From the NCBI GenBank assembly GCA_964543795.1, contig CAZIZN010000028.1:1-64000 (forward strand): 64,000 nt of DNA, in the 5' to 3' direction. The DNA is from JACKIC01 sp964543795 (GTDB lineage: Bacteria > Planctomycetota > UBA1135 > UBA2386). Of this stretch, positions 1 through 7,818 are shown piece by piece (position 1 is the first letter of the stretch; every line of letters begins with the position of its first letter). The notes below the pieces were generated by a model that worked only from the letters and a program-made list of their open reading frames with translations, did no database searches and had not been told where the DNA came from. The translations under genes were made by a program, and so were the position numbers.

Positions 1-190
1 GCTCGCGCTCGCCGAGGACCATCAGGATGCGTGCGATCGTGCGCCGGATCTCCCGGGCGCGCGACGGCCGTGCGGCCTGCTCGTTCGAGCCGCGGAAGCG
101 CAGCTGGAACTGTTCCTTGTGCAGATCGCTGAGCTTCGCCTTGAGCTCCAGCGTGTCCGTGCCACGGATTTCCTGGATGACCTTGTTCAT
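1..190 (-). CDS. rpmC: 50S ribosomal protein L29 (partial, cut by window edge)
   Basis: L29 binds 23S rRNA near the peptide exit tunnel. The first 63 residues are visible and begin MNKVIQEIRGTDTLELKAKL. The KxxELKxQLFxLRF-type stretch appears as KEQFQLRFRG, followed by the basic REIRRTIARI helix typical of the family. The ATG at 190-188 lies 24 bases after the L16 stop, so it belongs to the S10 operon. The C-terminus runs off the left edge of the window. Family identity is secure from sequence and from its position after L16. Confidence 0.93.
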   Translation of the reverse strand, partial: MNKVIQEIRGTDTLELKAKLSDLHKEQFQLRFRGSNEQAARPSRAREIRRTIARILMVLGERE

Positions 191-214
191 CGTCGTTCTC
201 GGTGCGGGATCGGA

Positions 215-625
215 TCAGGCGTGACGGCGCCGGACGAGGCGCACCTTGACTGGCAGCTTGTGGGCGACGCGGTTGAAGGCGCGCTTCGCCGCGTCCTCGG
301 TGACGCCGTCGATCTCGTAGAGGATCGTGCCCGGCTTCACGACAGCGGCCCAGAATTCGACGTCGCCCTTGCCGGTGCCCTGACGCGTCTCGGCAGGCTT
401 CTTCGAAACCGACTTGTGCGGGAACACCCGGATCCAGGTCTTGGCTTCCGGCACGTTGCGCGAGATGGCCACGCGGCCAGCCTCGATCACGCGCGCGGAG
501 ACCCAGCCCGGCTCCAGGGACTGGAGGCCGAATTCGCCGAACGCGACTTCGTTGCCGCGCGTGGCTTCGCCGCGGATGCGACCGCGCATCTGCTTGCGCC
601 ACTTCGTTCTCTTGGGCATCAACAT
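215..625 (-). CDS. rplP: 50S ribosomal protein L16
   Basis: L16 contacts the 5S rRNA and A-site tRNA region of the large subunit. The 136-residue product starts MLMPKRTKWRKQMRGR, the family's near-invariant N-terminus, and contains TWIRVFPHKSVSKKPAETR followed by GTGKGDVEFWAAVVKPG, all diagnostic. The loop before TWIRVF is a couple of residues shorter than in common relatives. It sits 14 bases downstream of rpsC, in the usual S3-L16-L29 order. A second in-frame ATG two codons in could also serve as the start, but the MLMPKR form is the usual one. Confidence 0.97.
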   Translation of the reverse strand: MLMPKRTKWRKQMRGRIRGEATRGNEVAFGEFGLQSLEPGWVSARVIEAGRVAISRNVPEAKTWIRVFPHKSVSKKPAETRQGTGKGDVEFWAAVVKPGTILYEIDGVTEDAAKRAFNRVAHKLPVKVRLVRRRHA

Positions 626-639
626 GGCAACACCTCGGT

Positions 640-1326
640 TCAGCTCGCGGGACGATCCGACTGCTGGCGCACGGGCAACAGACCACGCGTGGTCTCACCC
701 GGGCCGTATTCACCTTTGAAGATCCAGACCTTGCACCCGATCGAGCCGTACTTCGTGGCGCAGAGCGCGAAGCCGTAGTCGACCTGGGCGCGCAACGTGC
801 CGCACGGCACGCGGCCCTTGCGGTAGTTGCCGACGCGGGACATGTCGGCGCCCTGCAGGCGGCCGGACACGCGGATCTTGATGCCCTTCGCCCCGGCGGC
901 CATCGACGTGTCGGCGACCTTCTTGAGGGCGCGTCGGTAGTTGATGCGCTTGCCGATCTGCTCGGCAACCGCTTCGGCGACCAGGTTGGCCTCCATCTCC
1001 GGGCGGTGGATCTCGATGATCTTCATGCGCACCGGCTTGCCGGTGAGCTTCTCGAGCTCCTGACGGAACTCGTCGACCTTCGTGCCCTTCTTCCCGATCA
1101 GTACGCCCGGTCGCGCCGTGTGCACGTAGACCGTGACGAGCTCGCCGGTCCGCTCGATCTCGACCTTCGGGATGGCCGCGAACTGCCATTCCTTGCGGAT
1201 GAACTTGCGGATCTTCTGGTCCTCGAGCAGGTTCTTGGCGAAATCCTTCTTGTTGGCGTACCAACGAGAGCGCCACTGCTCGGTGATGGCGATGCGGAAA
1301 CCGGTCGGGTGGATCTTCTGACCCAT
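640..1326 (-). CDS. rpsC: 30S ribosomal protein S3
   Basis: S3 is a head protein of the small subunit at the mRNA entry channel. The 228-residue product begins MGQKIHPTGFRIAI, the standard N-terminus. A KH domain follows with the GKKG loop at VLIGKKGTKVDEF, and then the C-terminal domain with GNYRKGRVPCGTLRAQVDY and GCKVWIFKGEY. The reading frame is open further upstream, but homology and the two-base gap after the L22 stop fix the ATG at 1326. The tail ends shortly after the conserved core, so it is a compact S3. Confidence 0.97.
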   Translation of the reverse strand: MGQKIHPTGFRIAITEQWRSRWYANKKDFAKNLLEDQKIRKFIRKEWQFAAIPKVEIERTGELVTVYVHTARPGVLIGKKGTKVDEFRQELEKLTGKPVRMKIIEIHRPEMEANLVAEAVAEQIGKRINYRRALKKVADTSMAAGAKGIKIRVSGRLQGADMSRVGNYRKGRVPCGTLRAQVDYGFALCATKYGSIGCKVWIFKGEYGPGETTRGLLPVRQQSDRPAS

Positions 1327-1328
1327 GA

Positions 1329-1727
1329 TTACTCCTCGCCTCCGTCGGCGCCGACCGCTTCGCTGCGGGCCGGAGACGCCTGGGGGTCGGCGACGTAGAC
1401 GTGGACGTGGCAGGTGCGCTTCTTGATGGGCATCGCGCGGCCCTGGGGCCCCGGACGCACGCGCATACCGCCCGGCAGCGGCGGCCCGTCCTGCGCCCAG
1501 GTCTTGGAGACCACGAGGCGGTTGGCACGGACCGACGGGTTCTGCAGTGCGTTGGCGACCGCCGAGGCGAGCACCTTGTAGACGTAGCGCGATGCGCGGT
1601 GGCGGTCGTGGCGCAGCTGGTCGAGCGCCTCGTTCGCGGAACGACCGCGGATCAGCGCCAGGATGAGGCGGGCCTTGTAGGCCCCCATCTGGCAACCGCG
1701 GTGCACGGCTCGGACTTCGAAGCTCAT
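1329..1727 (-). CDS. rplV: 50S ribosomal protein L22
   Basis: L22 lines the nascent-peptide exit tunnel. The 132-residue product carries the hallmark features: an early helix with KARLILALIRG, then SAVANA, and a tunnel-loop region with GPPLPGGMRVRPGPQGRAMPIKKRTCHV. The last 20 residues (PQASPARSEAVGADGGEE) are an acidic, Ala-rich extension that I see as lineage-specific. The start codon overlaps the S19 stop in an ATGA arrangement, implying translational coupling, and S3 begins two bases after its own stop. Confidence 0.96.
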   Translation of the reverse strand: MSFEVRAVHRGCQMGAYKARLILALIRGRSANEALDQLRHDRHRASRYVYKVLASAVANALQNPSVRANRLVVSKTWAQDGPPLPGGMRVRPGPQGRAMPIKKRTCHVHVYVADPQASPARSEAVGADGGEE

Positions 1728-1996
1728 GCGCTGGCTTCCTTCTTCGAGTGGCCTCGGAAGGTCCGCGTCGGCGAGAACTCGCCCAGGCGGTGGCCGACCA
1801 TGTCCTCGGTCACATAGACCTTCAGGAAGACGCGGCCGTTGTGCACGTTGAACGTGTGGCCGACGAAATCGGGCAGGATCACGCTCGCGCGCGACCAGGT
1901 CTGGATCGGCTCGCGCGTGCCCTTCTGGTTCTGCGCTTCGACCCGCTTGAGCAGCTTCGGGTGGACGAAGGGCCCCTTCTTGATGCTACGACTCAT
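1724..1996 (-). CDS. rpsS: 30S ribosomal protein S19
   Basis: S19 sits in the 30S head next to S13. The 90-residue product starts MSRSIKKGPFVHPKLLKRV and carries the family block TWSRASVILPDFVGHTFNVHNG followed by HRLGEFSPTRTFRGH, so identification is direct. Length matches the family. It follows rplB by 40 bases and its stop overlaps the rplV start, in the canonical L2-S19-L22-S3 order. Confidence 0.97.
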   Translation of the reverse strand: MSRSIKKGPFVHPKLLKRVEAQNQKGTREPIQTWSRASVILPDFVGHTFNVHNGRVFLKVYVTEDMVGHRLGEFSPTRTFRGHSKKEASA

Positions 1997-2036
1997 CGTT
2001 GTGCCTCGTTGAGCTTTGGGTGGCTAGAGCGCTGGA

Positions 2037-2897
2037 TCAGCTACCGCTGCCCACGGTGACGTGCTTGCCGGGCGAACGCCGGCGCAGGATGAACTTGTTG
2101 CTGCGCGCCTTGCCGCGGCGCGTCTTGCCACCCTTGGCGAGCACACCCGTCGGCGAGCAGGGGTGACGGCCGCCACCGGTGCGCCCCTCGCCACCACCCA
2201 TCGGGTGCGTGACCGGGTTCTGCGCCGTGCCGCGATTGTGCGGACGCCGCCCCATGTGGCGGACGCGACCGGCCTTGCCCCAGCGCACGTTCTGCCAGTC
2301 GGCGTTGCCGATCTCGCCGATCGTCGCCCTGCAGCGCACGCTGACCTTGCGCATCTCGCCGGACGGCAGCACGAGCACGGCGAACTCGCCGTCGCGCGCC
2401 ATCAGCTGGCAGGTGCCGCCCGCCGCGCGGGCGAGCTGGCCGCCGCGGCCCGGCTGCAGTTCGACGTTGTGGACCTGCAGACCGATCGGGATCGTCTCGA
2501 GCGGCATGCTGTTGCCGATGTCCGGCTCGCACTTGGGACCCGACACGACGCTCATGCCGACCGTCAGGCCCTTGGGGGCGAGGATGTAGCGCTTCTCACC
2601 GTCGGCGTAGTGCAGCAGCGCGAGGTCGGCCGTGCGGTTGGGATCGTATTCGATCGCCGCGACCTTGGCCGGGACGCCGTCCTTCTGCCGCAGGAAGTCG
2701 ACCTTGCGGTACAGCCGGCGAGCGCCACCGCCGCGGAAGCGGCTCGTGATGTGGCCGAGCGCGTTGCGACCGGTCTTGTCCGCGAGGCGCTCCGTGAGCC
2801 CCTTCTCGCGGCGCTTGCCCTTGGTCAGATGGCTGAAGTCCAGCACCGACGAGTTGCGTCGGCCGGCTGACGTTGGCTTGTAGACCTTGACTGGCAT
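2037..2897 (-). CDS. rplB: 50S ribosomal protein L2
   Basis: L2 is needed for subunit joining and peptidyl transfer. The 286-residue product has the N-terminal OB-like part (HITSRFRGGGARRLYRKVDF), then the SH3-like domain, and the C-terminal HPMGGGEGRTGGGRHP loop containing the conserved histidine used at the peptidyl transferase centre. It ends in a basic tail KARSNKFILRRRSPGKH. Length is normal. The upstream gap to L23 is unusually long for this operon and holds a tandem repeat (2919-2982). Confidence 0.97.
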   Translation of the reverse strand: MPVKVYKPTSAGRRNSSVLDFSHLTKGKRREKGLTERLADKTGRNALGHITSRFRGGGARRLYRKVDFLRQKDGVPAKVAAIEYDPNRTADLALLHYADGEKRYILAPKGLTVGMSVVSGPKCEPDIGNSMPLETIPIGLQVHNVELQPGRGGQLARAAGGTCQLMARDGEFAVLVLPSGEMRKVSVRCRATIGEIGNADWQNVRWGKAGRVRHMGRRPHNRGTAQNPVTHPMGGGEGRTGGGRHPCSPTGVLAKGGKTRRGKARSNKFILRRRSPGKHVTVGSGS

Positions 2898-2918
2898 GGC
2901 TGGTTGTCTGGCTCGGAC

Positions 2919-2982
2919 GGTTGGGGTCGCTGGCGGTTGGGCTCGCTGGCGGTTGGGCTCGCTGGCGGTTGGGCTCGCTGAA
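2919..2982. repeat. Four tandem copies of a 16-bp unit between rplW and rplB
   Basis: On the plus strand the unit is GGTTGGGCTCGCTGGC. Copies lie at 2919-2934, 2935-2950, 2951-2966 and 2967-2982. Copies 2 and 3 are identical; copy 1 has one mismatch and copy 4 has two at its end. The array fills most of the 104-base gap that would be transcribed between L23 and L2. I see no coding purpose for it. Confidence 0.9.
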
Positions 2983-3001
2983 CTGTGCTCGGGGCTCGCG
3001 A

Positions 3002-3292
3002 TCAGGCGATGTCGATCGAATCACCCTTGCGCAGGGTGACCACGGCCTTCTTCCACGGACGGCTCTGCCCCGGCCGCCCGAACGTGCGCCGCGACTTGTG
3101 CGGCATGCTGACCATGTTGACGCTCTCGACCTTGACGGAGAACAGCGTCTCGATGGCCTTCTTGACCTCGGCCTTGTTGGCCGCGGGCGCGACCTCGAAC
3201 GTGAACTGGTTGCGCAGACCCTGCAGCACCGAGCTCTTCTCGGTGACCACGGGGCGGCGGATCAGGTCGTAGTACTGCGACGGGTTGGCCAT
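3002..3292 (-). CDS. rplW: 50S ribosomal protein L23
   Basis: L23 lies at the tunnel exit and is the docking site for trigger factor and SRP. The 96-residue product (MANPSQYYDLIRRPVVTEKS) carries the conserved RRPVVTEKS motif, the NKAEVKKAIETLF helix, and the tail RPWKKAVVTLRKGD. A GTG two codons upstream would overlap the L4 stop. The GGAG Shine-Dalgarno lies 8 bases before the ATG at 3292 but only 2 bases before that GTG, so I chose the ATG. Confidence 0.95.
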   Translation of the reverse strand: MANPSQYYDLIRRPVVTEKSSVLQGLRNQFTFEVAPAANKAEVKKAIETLFSVKVESVNMVSMPHKSRRTFGRPGQSRPWKKAVVTLRKGDSIDIA

Positions 3293-3294
3293 GA

Positions 3295-3924
3295 TCACGA
3301 CTCCTGCTTGCCGAAGCGCTGCTGGATGGCGGTGAGCGCATCCGGGGTCAACACGAGGTAGCGGCGCAGCAGCACCTGACGAGCGTTCAGGTCGTCGACC
3401 GTGCGCACGTCGACGAGCGGCACGTTGCGCAGCGAGAGGACCAGATTGCGATCGACCGCGGTCGTGACGACCGTGGCGCTGCGGCCCATGCCGAGCTGGT
3501 TGAGGATGCTCGACGCCCCCTTCGTGCTGGGCTTGCCGGTCGGCCAGCCCGAGGCGACCGCGACTTCACCGTCGCGGAACTTGGTGAACAAGGCGTTGCG
3601 CAGCGCGACGCGGCGCGCCTGCTTGGGCATCGAGTAGGCGTGATCGCGCGGCGCCGGCGGGTGCACGCGGCCACCGCCTCGCCACAGGGGCGACTTCGTC
3701 GTGCCCATGCGGGCGCGGCCCGTGTGCTTCTGCGGCCACAGCTTCTTGTTGCCGCCGCGCACCAGCGAGCGCGTCTTCGCCTGGACGGTGCCGGCGCGCA
3801 CGTTGGCCTCGTACATGACGACCGCGTCCTTGAGCGTGCGCCCGAGGACCCGCGAGCCGAAGGCCGACGCGTCGACCTGCGTCGACTTGAGCGCACCAGC
3901 TTCGAGGACTTTGACTTCGACCAT
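3295..3924 (-). CDS. rplD: 50S ribosomal protein L4
   Basis: L4 is a tunnel-wall protein and, in E. coli, a regulator of the S10 operon. The 209-residue product begins MVEVKVLEAG and includes the extended loop with RSLVRGGNKKLWPQKHTGRAR and GTTKSPLWRGGGRVHPPAPRD, the region that reaches the exit tunnel, followed by the C-terminal fold ending LTPDALTAIQQRF. The gene directly follows rpsJ with a 129-base gap; the usual L3 gene between them is absent. The frame is open upstream, but homology starts at this ATG. Confidence 0.96.
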   Translation of the reverse strand: MVEVKVLEAGALKSTQVDASAFGSRVLGRTLKDAVVMYEANVRAGTVQAKTRSLVRGGNKKLWPQKHTGRARMGTTKSPLWRGGGRVHPPAPRDHAYSMPKQARRVALRNALFTKFRDGEVAVASGWPTGKPSTKGASSILNQLGMGRSATVVTTAVDRNLVLSLRNVPLVDVRTVDDLNARQVLLRRYLVLTPDALTAIQQRFGKQES

Positions 3925-4053
3925 GATCGATGGAACCAGCAGGGAAGAGGGCTTCGGGTCAGGATCGGCGGGAGGCAGCAGGGGCACCGCGTCTCACCGC
4001 GGCAGCCCGGCGCGCACGCCGGCTCGAGGATTCGGGATCAGCAGGCACTCCGG

Positions 4054-4362
4054 TCAGCACGCCTTGATGCGGATGTCCACGCCGGCCGGCATGTTGAGCT
4101 TGCTCAGCGCGTCGACGGTCTTGGTCGACGGCTCCGAGATGTAGATCAGCCGCTTGTGGGTGCGCACCTCGAACTGCTCGCGGCTCTTCTTGTCGATGTG
4201 CGGCGAGCGCAGGACCGTGTACCGCTCGATACGAGTCGGCAGCGGCACGGGGCCGGCGACGCGCGCACCGGTGCGCTTGGAGGTCTCGACGATGTCGAGA
4301 GCCGCCTGGTCGAGGGCCTCGAAGTCGTAGGCCTCCATCCGGATCTGGATTCGCTCTTGCAT
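4054..4362 (-). CDS. rpsJ: 30S ribosomal protein S10 (NusE)
   Basis: S10 is a 30S head protein and, as NusE, a transcription antitermination factor. The 102-residue product begins MQERIQIRMEAYDFEALDQA and holds the block TGARVAGPVPLPTRIERYTV followed by SPHIDKKSREQFEVRTHKR, diagnostic for the family. It is the first gene of the ribosomal operon, about 130 nt downstream of the predicted start of the promoter at 4499-4527. That leader is about as long as S10 leaders that carry L4-responsive control, but I could not identify a conserved structure in it. Confidence 0.97.
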   Translation of the reverse strand: MQERIQIRMEAYDFEALDQAALDIVETSKRTGARVAGPVPLPTRIERYTVLRSPHIDKKSREQFEVRTHKRLIYISEPSTKTVDALSKLNMPAGVDIRIKAC

Positions 4363-4498
4363 GATCGTGGGCCCGCCGCGGCACGGCGACGGGGTGTGTG
4401 GTTCGAGTGCGCCCGGACAGCCGTTTTTTGGCGCAACCACCGTCGCGGCAAGGGGTTACATGAATCCATGTGCTCCCTGGAGCGGAAGTGGGGAGACA

Positions 4499-4527
4499 AG
4501 GTTAGCGACGCACTCGACGAGCGTCAA
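4499..4527 (-). promoter_or_regulatory. Sigma70-type promoter of the S10 operon
   Basis: Read on the minus strand, TTGACG (4527-4522) and TAACCT (4504-4499) are separated by exactly 17 bases. The -35 matches 5 of 6 consensus bases and the -10 has the TAxxxT frame. The element sits between the EF-G-like gene and rpsJ and points toward rpsJ, predicting a start near 4492. Confidence 0.7.
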
Positions 4528-4537
4528 GCAGACGACT

Positions 4538-4551
4538 GGACAAAAATGTCC
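4538..4551. repeat. Small perfect inverted repeat abutting the S10 promoter
   Basis: GGACA-AAAA-TGTCC is a perfect 5-bp stem with a 4-base loop, located 10 bases upstream of the -35 box and 9 bases after the EF-G-like stop codon. It could be an operator half-site pair or a weak terminator of the upstream operon. Nothing in the sequence decides between these. Confidence 0.4.
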
Positions 4552-4560
4552 GGAAGCGCC

Positions 4561-6555
4561 TCAGCCCGCGCCATCCGCGCCGTTCGCGGAGCCGTTCGGC
4601 GCAAGGCCCGCGGGCCGCATCGACGCCCGTCCCAGGCCCTTGGTGATCGAACGCAATCGGGTGACGTAGCCGAGCATGCGCGCGAGGGGCGCGCGCCCCT
4701 CGATGCGAGCACCCAGCCGGCCGGCCGCCACCGACTGGACGACCGCCCGGCGTGCACCGAGGTCGGCAAGCACGGGCTGCAGGGCATCTTCCGGCGTCCA
4801 GATCTCGAGCGACACCCACGGCTCCAGTTCCAGGGCGCCGGCTGCGGCCACGGCGGCTTCGAAGGCCCGGGCCACGGCGATCTGCACGAGGGCCTCGCTC
4901 GCCGGATCGCTGCAGGCGAGCGCCGACACCTCGAGGGCGGCGGCGACCATCGCCCCGGTCGCCATGCCGTGCTCCGCCAGTTCCCGCAGCTGCGTCCGGG
5001 CCGCCTCGGCCCAGACCGACGCGGCGACCGCGCTGCCGATCCCGATCCGCGCGGGCCCGGGCTCGCCGGGCAGCGGGCGGATCGACAGCGTGCACCTGGC
5101 CCACGATTCGCTCCCCGCCACCGTGGCGCGCACTTCTCCGGAGCTGTCGGCGGCGCGGCGCGGCGCCACGCGCCGGTCGACGCGCGGTCGCGCCACCTGG
5201 AAGCGCACGCCGGCGCGGGCGGCGGCGCGCTCGGCGACCACCTCGAGATGCAGCTCCCCCATGCCCCGCACGACGATCTGGTCGCTCTCGCGGTCGACGC
5301 GCAGCGTCGGATCGTCCGCCGCGAGTTGCCGCAGTGCCGCCAGGAGCCTCGGCGCATCGACCGCTTCGGCCGGCTCGAACGTCGCCGCCAGCACGGGCGC
5401 CGGGAACCGCGGCACGGGCAGCGACTGCATCGTGCCGGGAACCGCCAGGGTGTCCCCCGTGCGCAAGCCCAGCTCCCCGGGCAGCACGACGATCTCGCCG
5501 GGGCGCGCGACCTGGGCCGACTGGTGGCGGTCGGCCTGCATGATCCAGAGTTCACCGACCGCCACGGCCTGGGCGCCGCGCACGCGGTGCACGTGCGCTC
5601 CCGCCACCAGGGTGCCTCGCACGACGCGAACGTAGTTCCAGACCTCCGCGCGATGGTCGACCTTGAACACGATGCCGGCGAAGGGTGCGTCGGGGTCGCC
5701 GGCGCCGTGCGCCGCCCAGAGGCCGTTGCGGGGCCGTTCGGACAGGCCCGGCAGCCAGGCGACGACGCCGTCGAGCAGCCAGTCGACGCCCTGGTTCCAG
5801 AGCGCGGCCCCGGCGAACGCCGGCACGAGGCGGCCGGCCAGGAAGGCGGGGCGGAGCGCTTGGAGCAACCGCGGCGGCGGCACGGGCCGGCCGCCGACGA
5901 CGGCCGCCAGGACCTGCTCGTCCAGATCGGCCGCGAGTTCGAGCAGTCGATCGTGCGCGGCCCGCAACGTCCGGGCGATCGCCGCCCGATCGCTGTCCGT
6001 AGGTTCACCGGCGAACCACTGCACCGCGCCGCTCGCCGCGTCGCCGAGGCCGGCGAAGGCGCCCGCGGCGTCGGTCAGCGGCACGACCACGGGTGCCACC
6101 GCGACCTCGAACACCTCGGTGACCTCGGCGATCACGGTGGCGAAACCGGCGCCGACGCGATCGAGCTTGTTGACGAAGACGATGCGCGGCAGGACGCGTT
6201 CCGCGGCCTGTGCCCAGACCGCGCGCGTCTGCGATTCGACGCCGCGCACGGCGTCGACCACCACCACGACGCCGTCGAGCACGTGCAGGCTGCGTTCGAC
6301 CTCGGCGACGAAGTCCACGTGGCCGGGGGTGTCGACGATCTGCAGTTCGTGGCCCGCCCAGGCCACACGGGTCGCCGCCGCCTCGATCGAGATGCCGCGG
6401 CTGCGCTCTTCGGGCAGCCAGTCCGTCGCCGCCGTCCCGTCGTCGACGCTGCCGCAGTGGTCCCGGGCCCCGGCGTCGAACAGGATGCGCTCGGTCAGCG
6501 TGGTCTTGCCCGCGTCGATGTGGGCCACGATCCCGAATGTGCGCAGCCGATCCAT
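4561..6555 (-). CDS. EF-G-like translational GTPase, divergent paralogue
   Basis: This 664-residue protein has the EF-G GTPase domain: G1 HIDAGKTT at residues 12-19, RGISI in switch I, DTPGH at 75-79 and NKLD at 129-132. The G5 position reads GAALWNQG instead of the usual SA(F/L)xNxG. Domains II and III follow, then a domain IV in which the conserved VDSxExAF-type loop is not recognisable, and a domain V ending in LGYVTRLRSITKGLGRASM. It is shorter than canonical EF-G (about 690-700). It lies where fusA often sits, just before rpsJ, but is separated from it by a promoter and appears to be the last gene of the rplU operon. It may be a specialised EF-G2 or an RRF-partner recycling factor; I do not think it is the main elongation factor. 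Confidence 0.8.
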   Translation of the reverse strand: MDRLRTFGIVAHIDAGKTTLTERILFDAGARDHCGSVDDGTAATDWLPEERSRGISIEAAATRVAWAGHELQIVDTPGHVDFVAEVERSLHVLDGVVVVVDAVRGVESQTRAVWAQAAERVLPRIVFVNKLDRVGAGFATVIAEVTEVFEVAVAPVVVPLTDAAGAFAGLGDAASGAVQWFAGEPTDSDRAAIARTLRAAHDRLLELAADLDEQVLAAVVGGRPVPPPRLLQALRPAFLAGRLVPAFAGAALWNQGVDWLLDGVVAWLPGLSERPRNGLWAAHGAGDPDAPFAGIVFKVDHRAEVWNYVRVVRGTLVAGAHVHRVRGAQAVAVGELWIMQADRHQSAQVARPGEIVVLPGELGLRTGDTLAVPGTMQSLPVPRFPAPVLAATFEPAEAVDAPRLLAALRQLAADDPTLRVDRESDQIVVRGMGELHLEVVAERAAARAGVRFQVARPRVDRRVAPRRAADSSGEVRATVAGSESWARCTLSIRPLPGEPGPARIGIGSAVAASVWAEAARTQLRELAEHGMATGAMVAAALEVSALACSDPASEALVQIAVARAFEAAVAAAGALELEPWVSLEIWTPEDALQPVLADLGARRAVVQSVAAGRLGARIEGRAPLARMLGYVTRLRSITKGLGRASMRPAGLAPNGSANGADGAG

Positions 6556-6600
6556 CGCCGTCCGCCGAGCGTATCGGCCCGCGGCGGCGAAGAGAACGCG

Positions 6601-7746
6601 TCAGAGGCCCGGACGCACTCCCGAGCCCTGCGTGATGCCGCGCATCTGCATCTTGAGTTCGTCCGGATTGTCGGACGAGGCGAGCGCGTCCTCGAGGCTG
6701 ATGTTGCCGGCCTGGAACAGGCGGATCAGCGACTGGTTGAACGTCATCGTGCCGTAGTAGCTGCCCTCCTGCAGGGCCTTGGGCAGCATGCGCGTCGCCC
6801 CCTGTTCGAGCAGTTCGCGCACGGTCGGCGTGTTGATGAGCATCTCCACGGCCGGCACCATCGCCGTGCCGTCCTTGTTCTTGATGAGCCGCATCGAGCA
6901 CACGCCCGCCAGGTTGAGCGCGAGCTGCAGGCGCACCAGTTCGTGTTGGTGCGGCGGGAAGAACGAGATGATGCGCTCGACGGTCTGCACGGCGTTGACG
7001 GTGTGCAGGGTCGAGAACACGAGATGGCCGGTCTCCGCCGCCGAGATCGCGGCCGACACCGTCTCGGCGTCGCGCATCTCGCCGATCAGGATCACGTCGG
7101 GCGACTGGCGCATCGCCTGACGCAGCGCCTGCGAGAAGCTCTGCACGTCCGGGCCGACCTCGCGCTGGTTGACGATCGAGCGCTTGTCCTCGAAGCGGAA
7201 CTCGATCGGGTCTTCGATCGTCACGATGTGCTTGTTCATCGTGCGGTTGACGAACTCGATCATGGACGCGAGGGTCGTGGACTTGCCCGAGCCAGCGATG
7301 CCGGTGGCCAGCACGAGGCCGCGCTTGAGCGAGGCGAGACGCTTGAGCGGCTCGACGGGCAGGTTCAGGTCCTTGAACGAAGGGATCTCGTTCTTGATCG
7401 CGCGGAACACGAACCCGATCTCGCCGCACTGATGGAAGGCGTTGCAGCGGAAGCGCCCCACGCCGGGCACCGCCACCGCGGTGTCGGTCGCGCCCGAGGC
7501 GTCGAACTCGCGGCGCCCGCGCTCGTCGACGGCCTCGTCGAGGAACGCGCGCATGAGTTCGGCGGGCAGCGGCTGGTCGCCCAGGAAGCGGATGACGCCG
7601 GCGACGCGCACCGCAGGACAACCGTTGGTCTTCAGCACGAGATCGCTCGCGTTCTCCTTGACCATGATGCGCAGGAAGTCGCGCAGCTTGGGCAGGCGGC
7701 TGGTTGCGGTCGTAGCTGGACCCGGACCCACGTTGGAACTCGTCAC
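6601..7746 (-). CDS. pilT: Type IV pilus retraction ATPase, PilT/PilU family
   Basis: Hexameric ATPase that powers pilus retraction from the cytoplasmic side. The 381-residue protein has the N-terminal PAS-like part (LRDFLRIMVKENASDLVLK), Walker A GIAGSGKS, the Asp box TIEDPIEFRF, Walker B DVILIGEMRD and the His box GHLVFSTLHT, and ends with the family tail TFNQSLIRLFQAGNISLEDA. The GTG start at 7746 is chosen because a perfect GGAGG lies 7 bases upstream. It sits 72 bases after obgE, far from the pil cluster at 12.5-17.6 kb but in the same region, and probably serves that pilus. Whether it is PilT or PilU cannot be decided from sequence alone. Confidence 0.93.
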   Translation of the reverse strand: MTSSNVGPGPATTATSRLPKLRDFLRIMVKENASDLVLKTNGCPAVRVAGVIRFLGDQPLPAELMRAFLDEAVDERGRREFDASGATDTAVAVPGVGRFRCNAFHQCGEIGFVFRAIKNEIPSFKDLNLPVEPLKRLASLKRGLVLATGIAGSGKSTTLASMIEFVNRTMNKHIVTIEDPIEFRFEDKRSIVNQREVGPDVQSFSQALRQAMRQSPDVILIGEMRDAETVSAAISAAETGHLVFSTLHTVNAVQTVERIISFFPPHQHELVRLQLALNLAGVCSMRLIKNKDGTAMVPAVEMLINTPTVRELLEQGATRMLPKALQEGSYYGTMTFNQSLIRLFQAGNISLEDALASSDNPDELKMQMRGITQGSGVRPGL

Positions 7747-7818
7747 GTCGATACCTCCGGTCGTGTATCGGCTCGCGACGGGTCGGCGCCCCAAGCAATC
7801 CGCCGCCGGGCGCCCGGA

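Noticed and set aside
4363..4499. Short ORF (leader peptide) in the S10 operon leader
   Set aside because: An ATG is present but without a Shine-Dalgarno or a short defined stop; it merely runs into the S10 gene out of frame.
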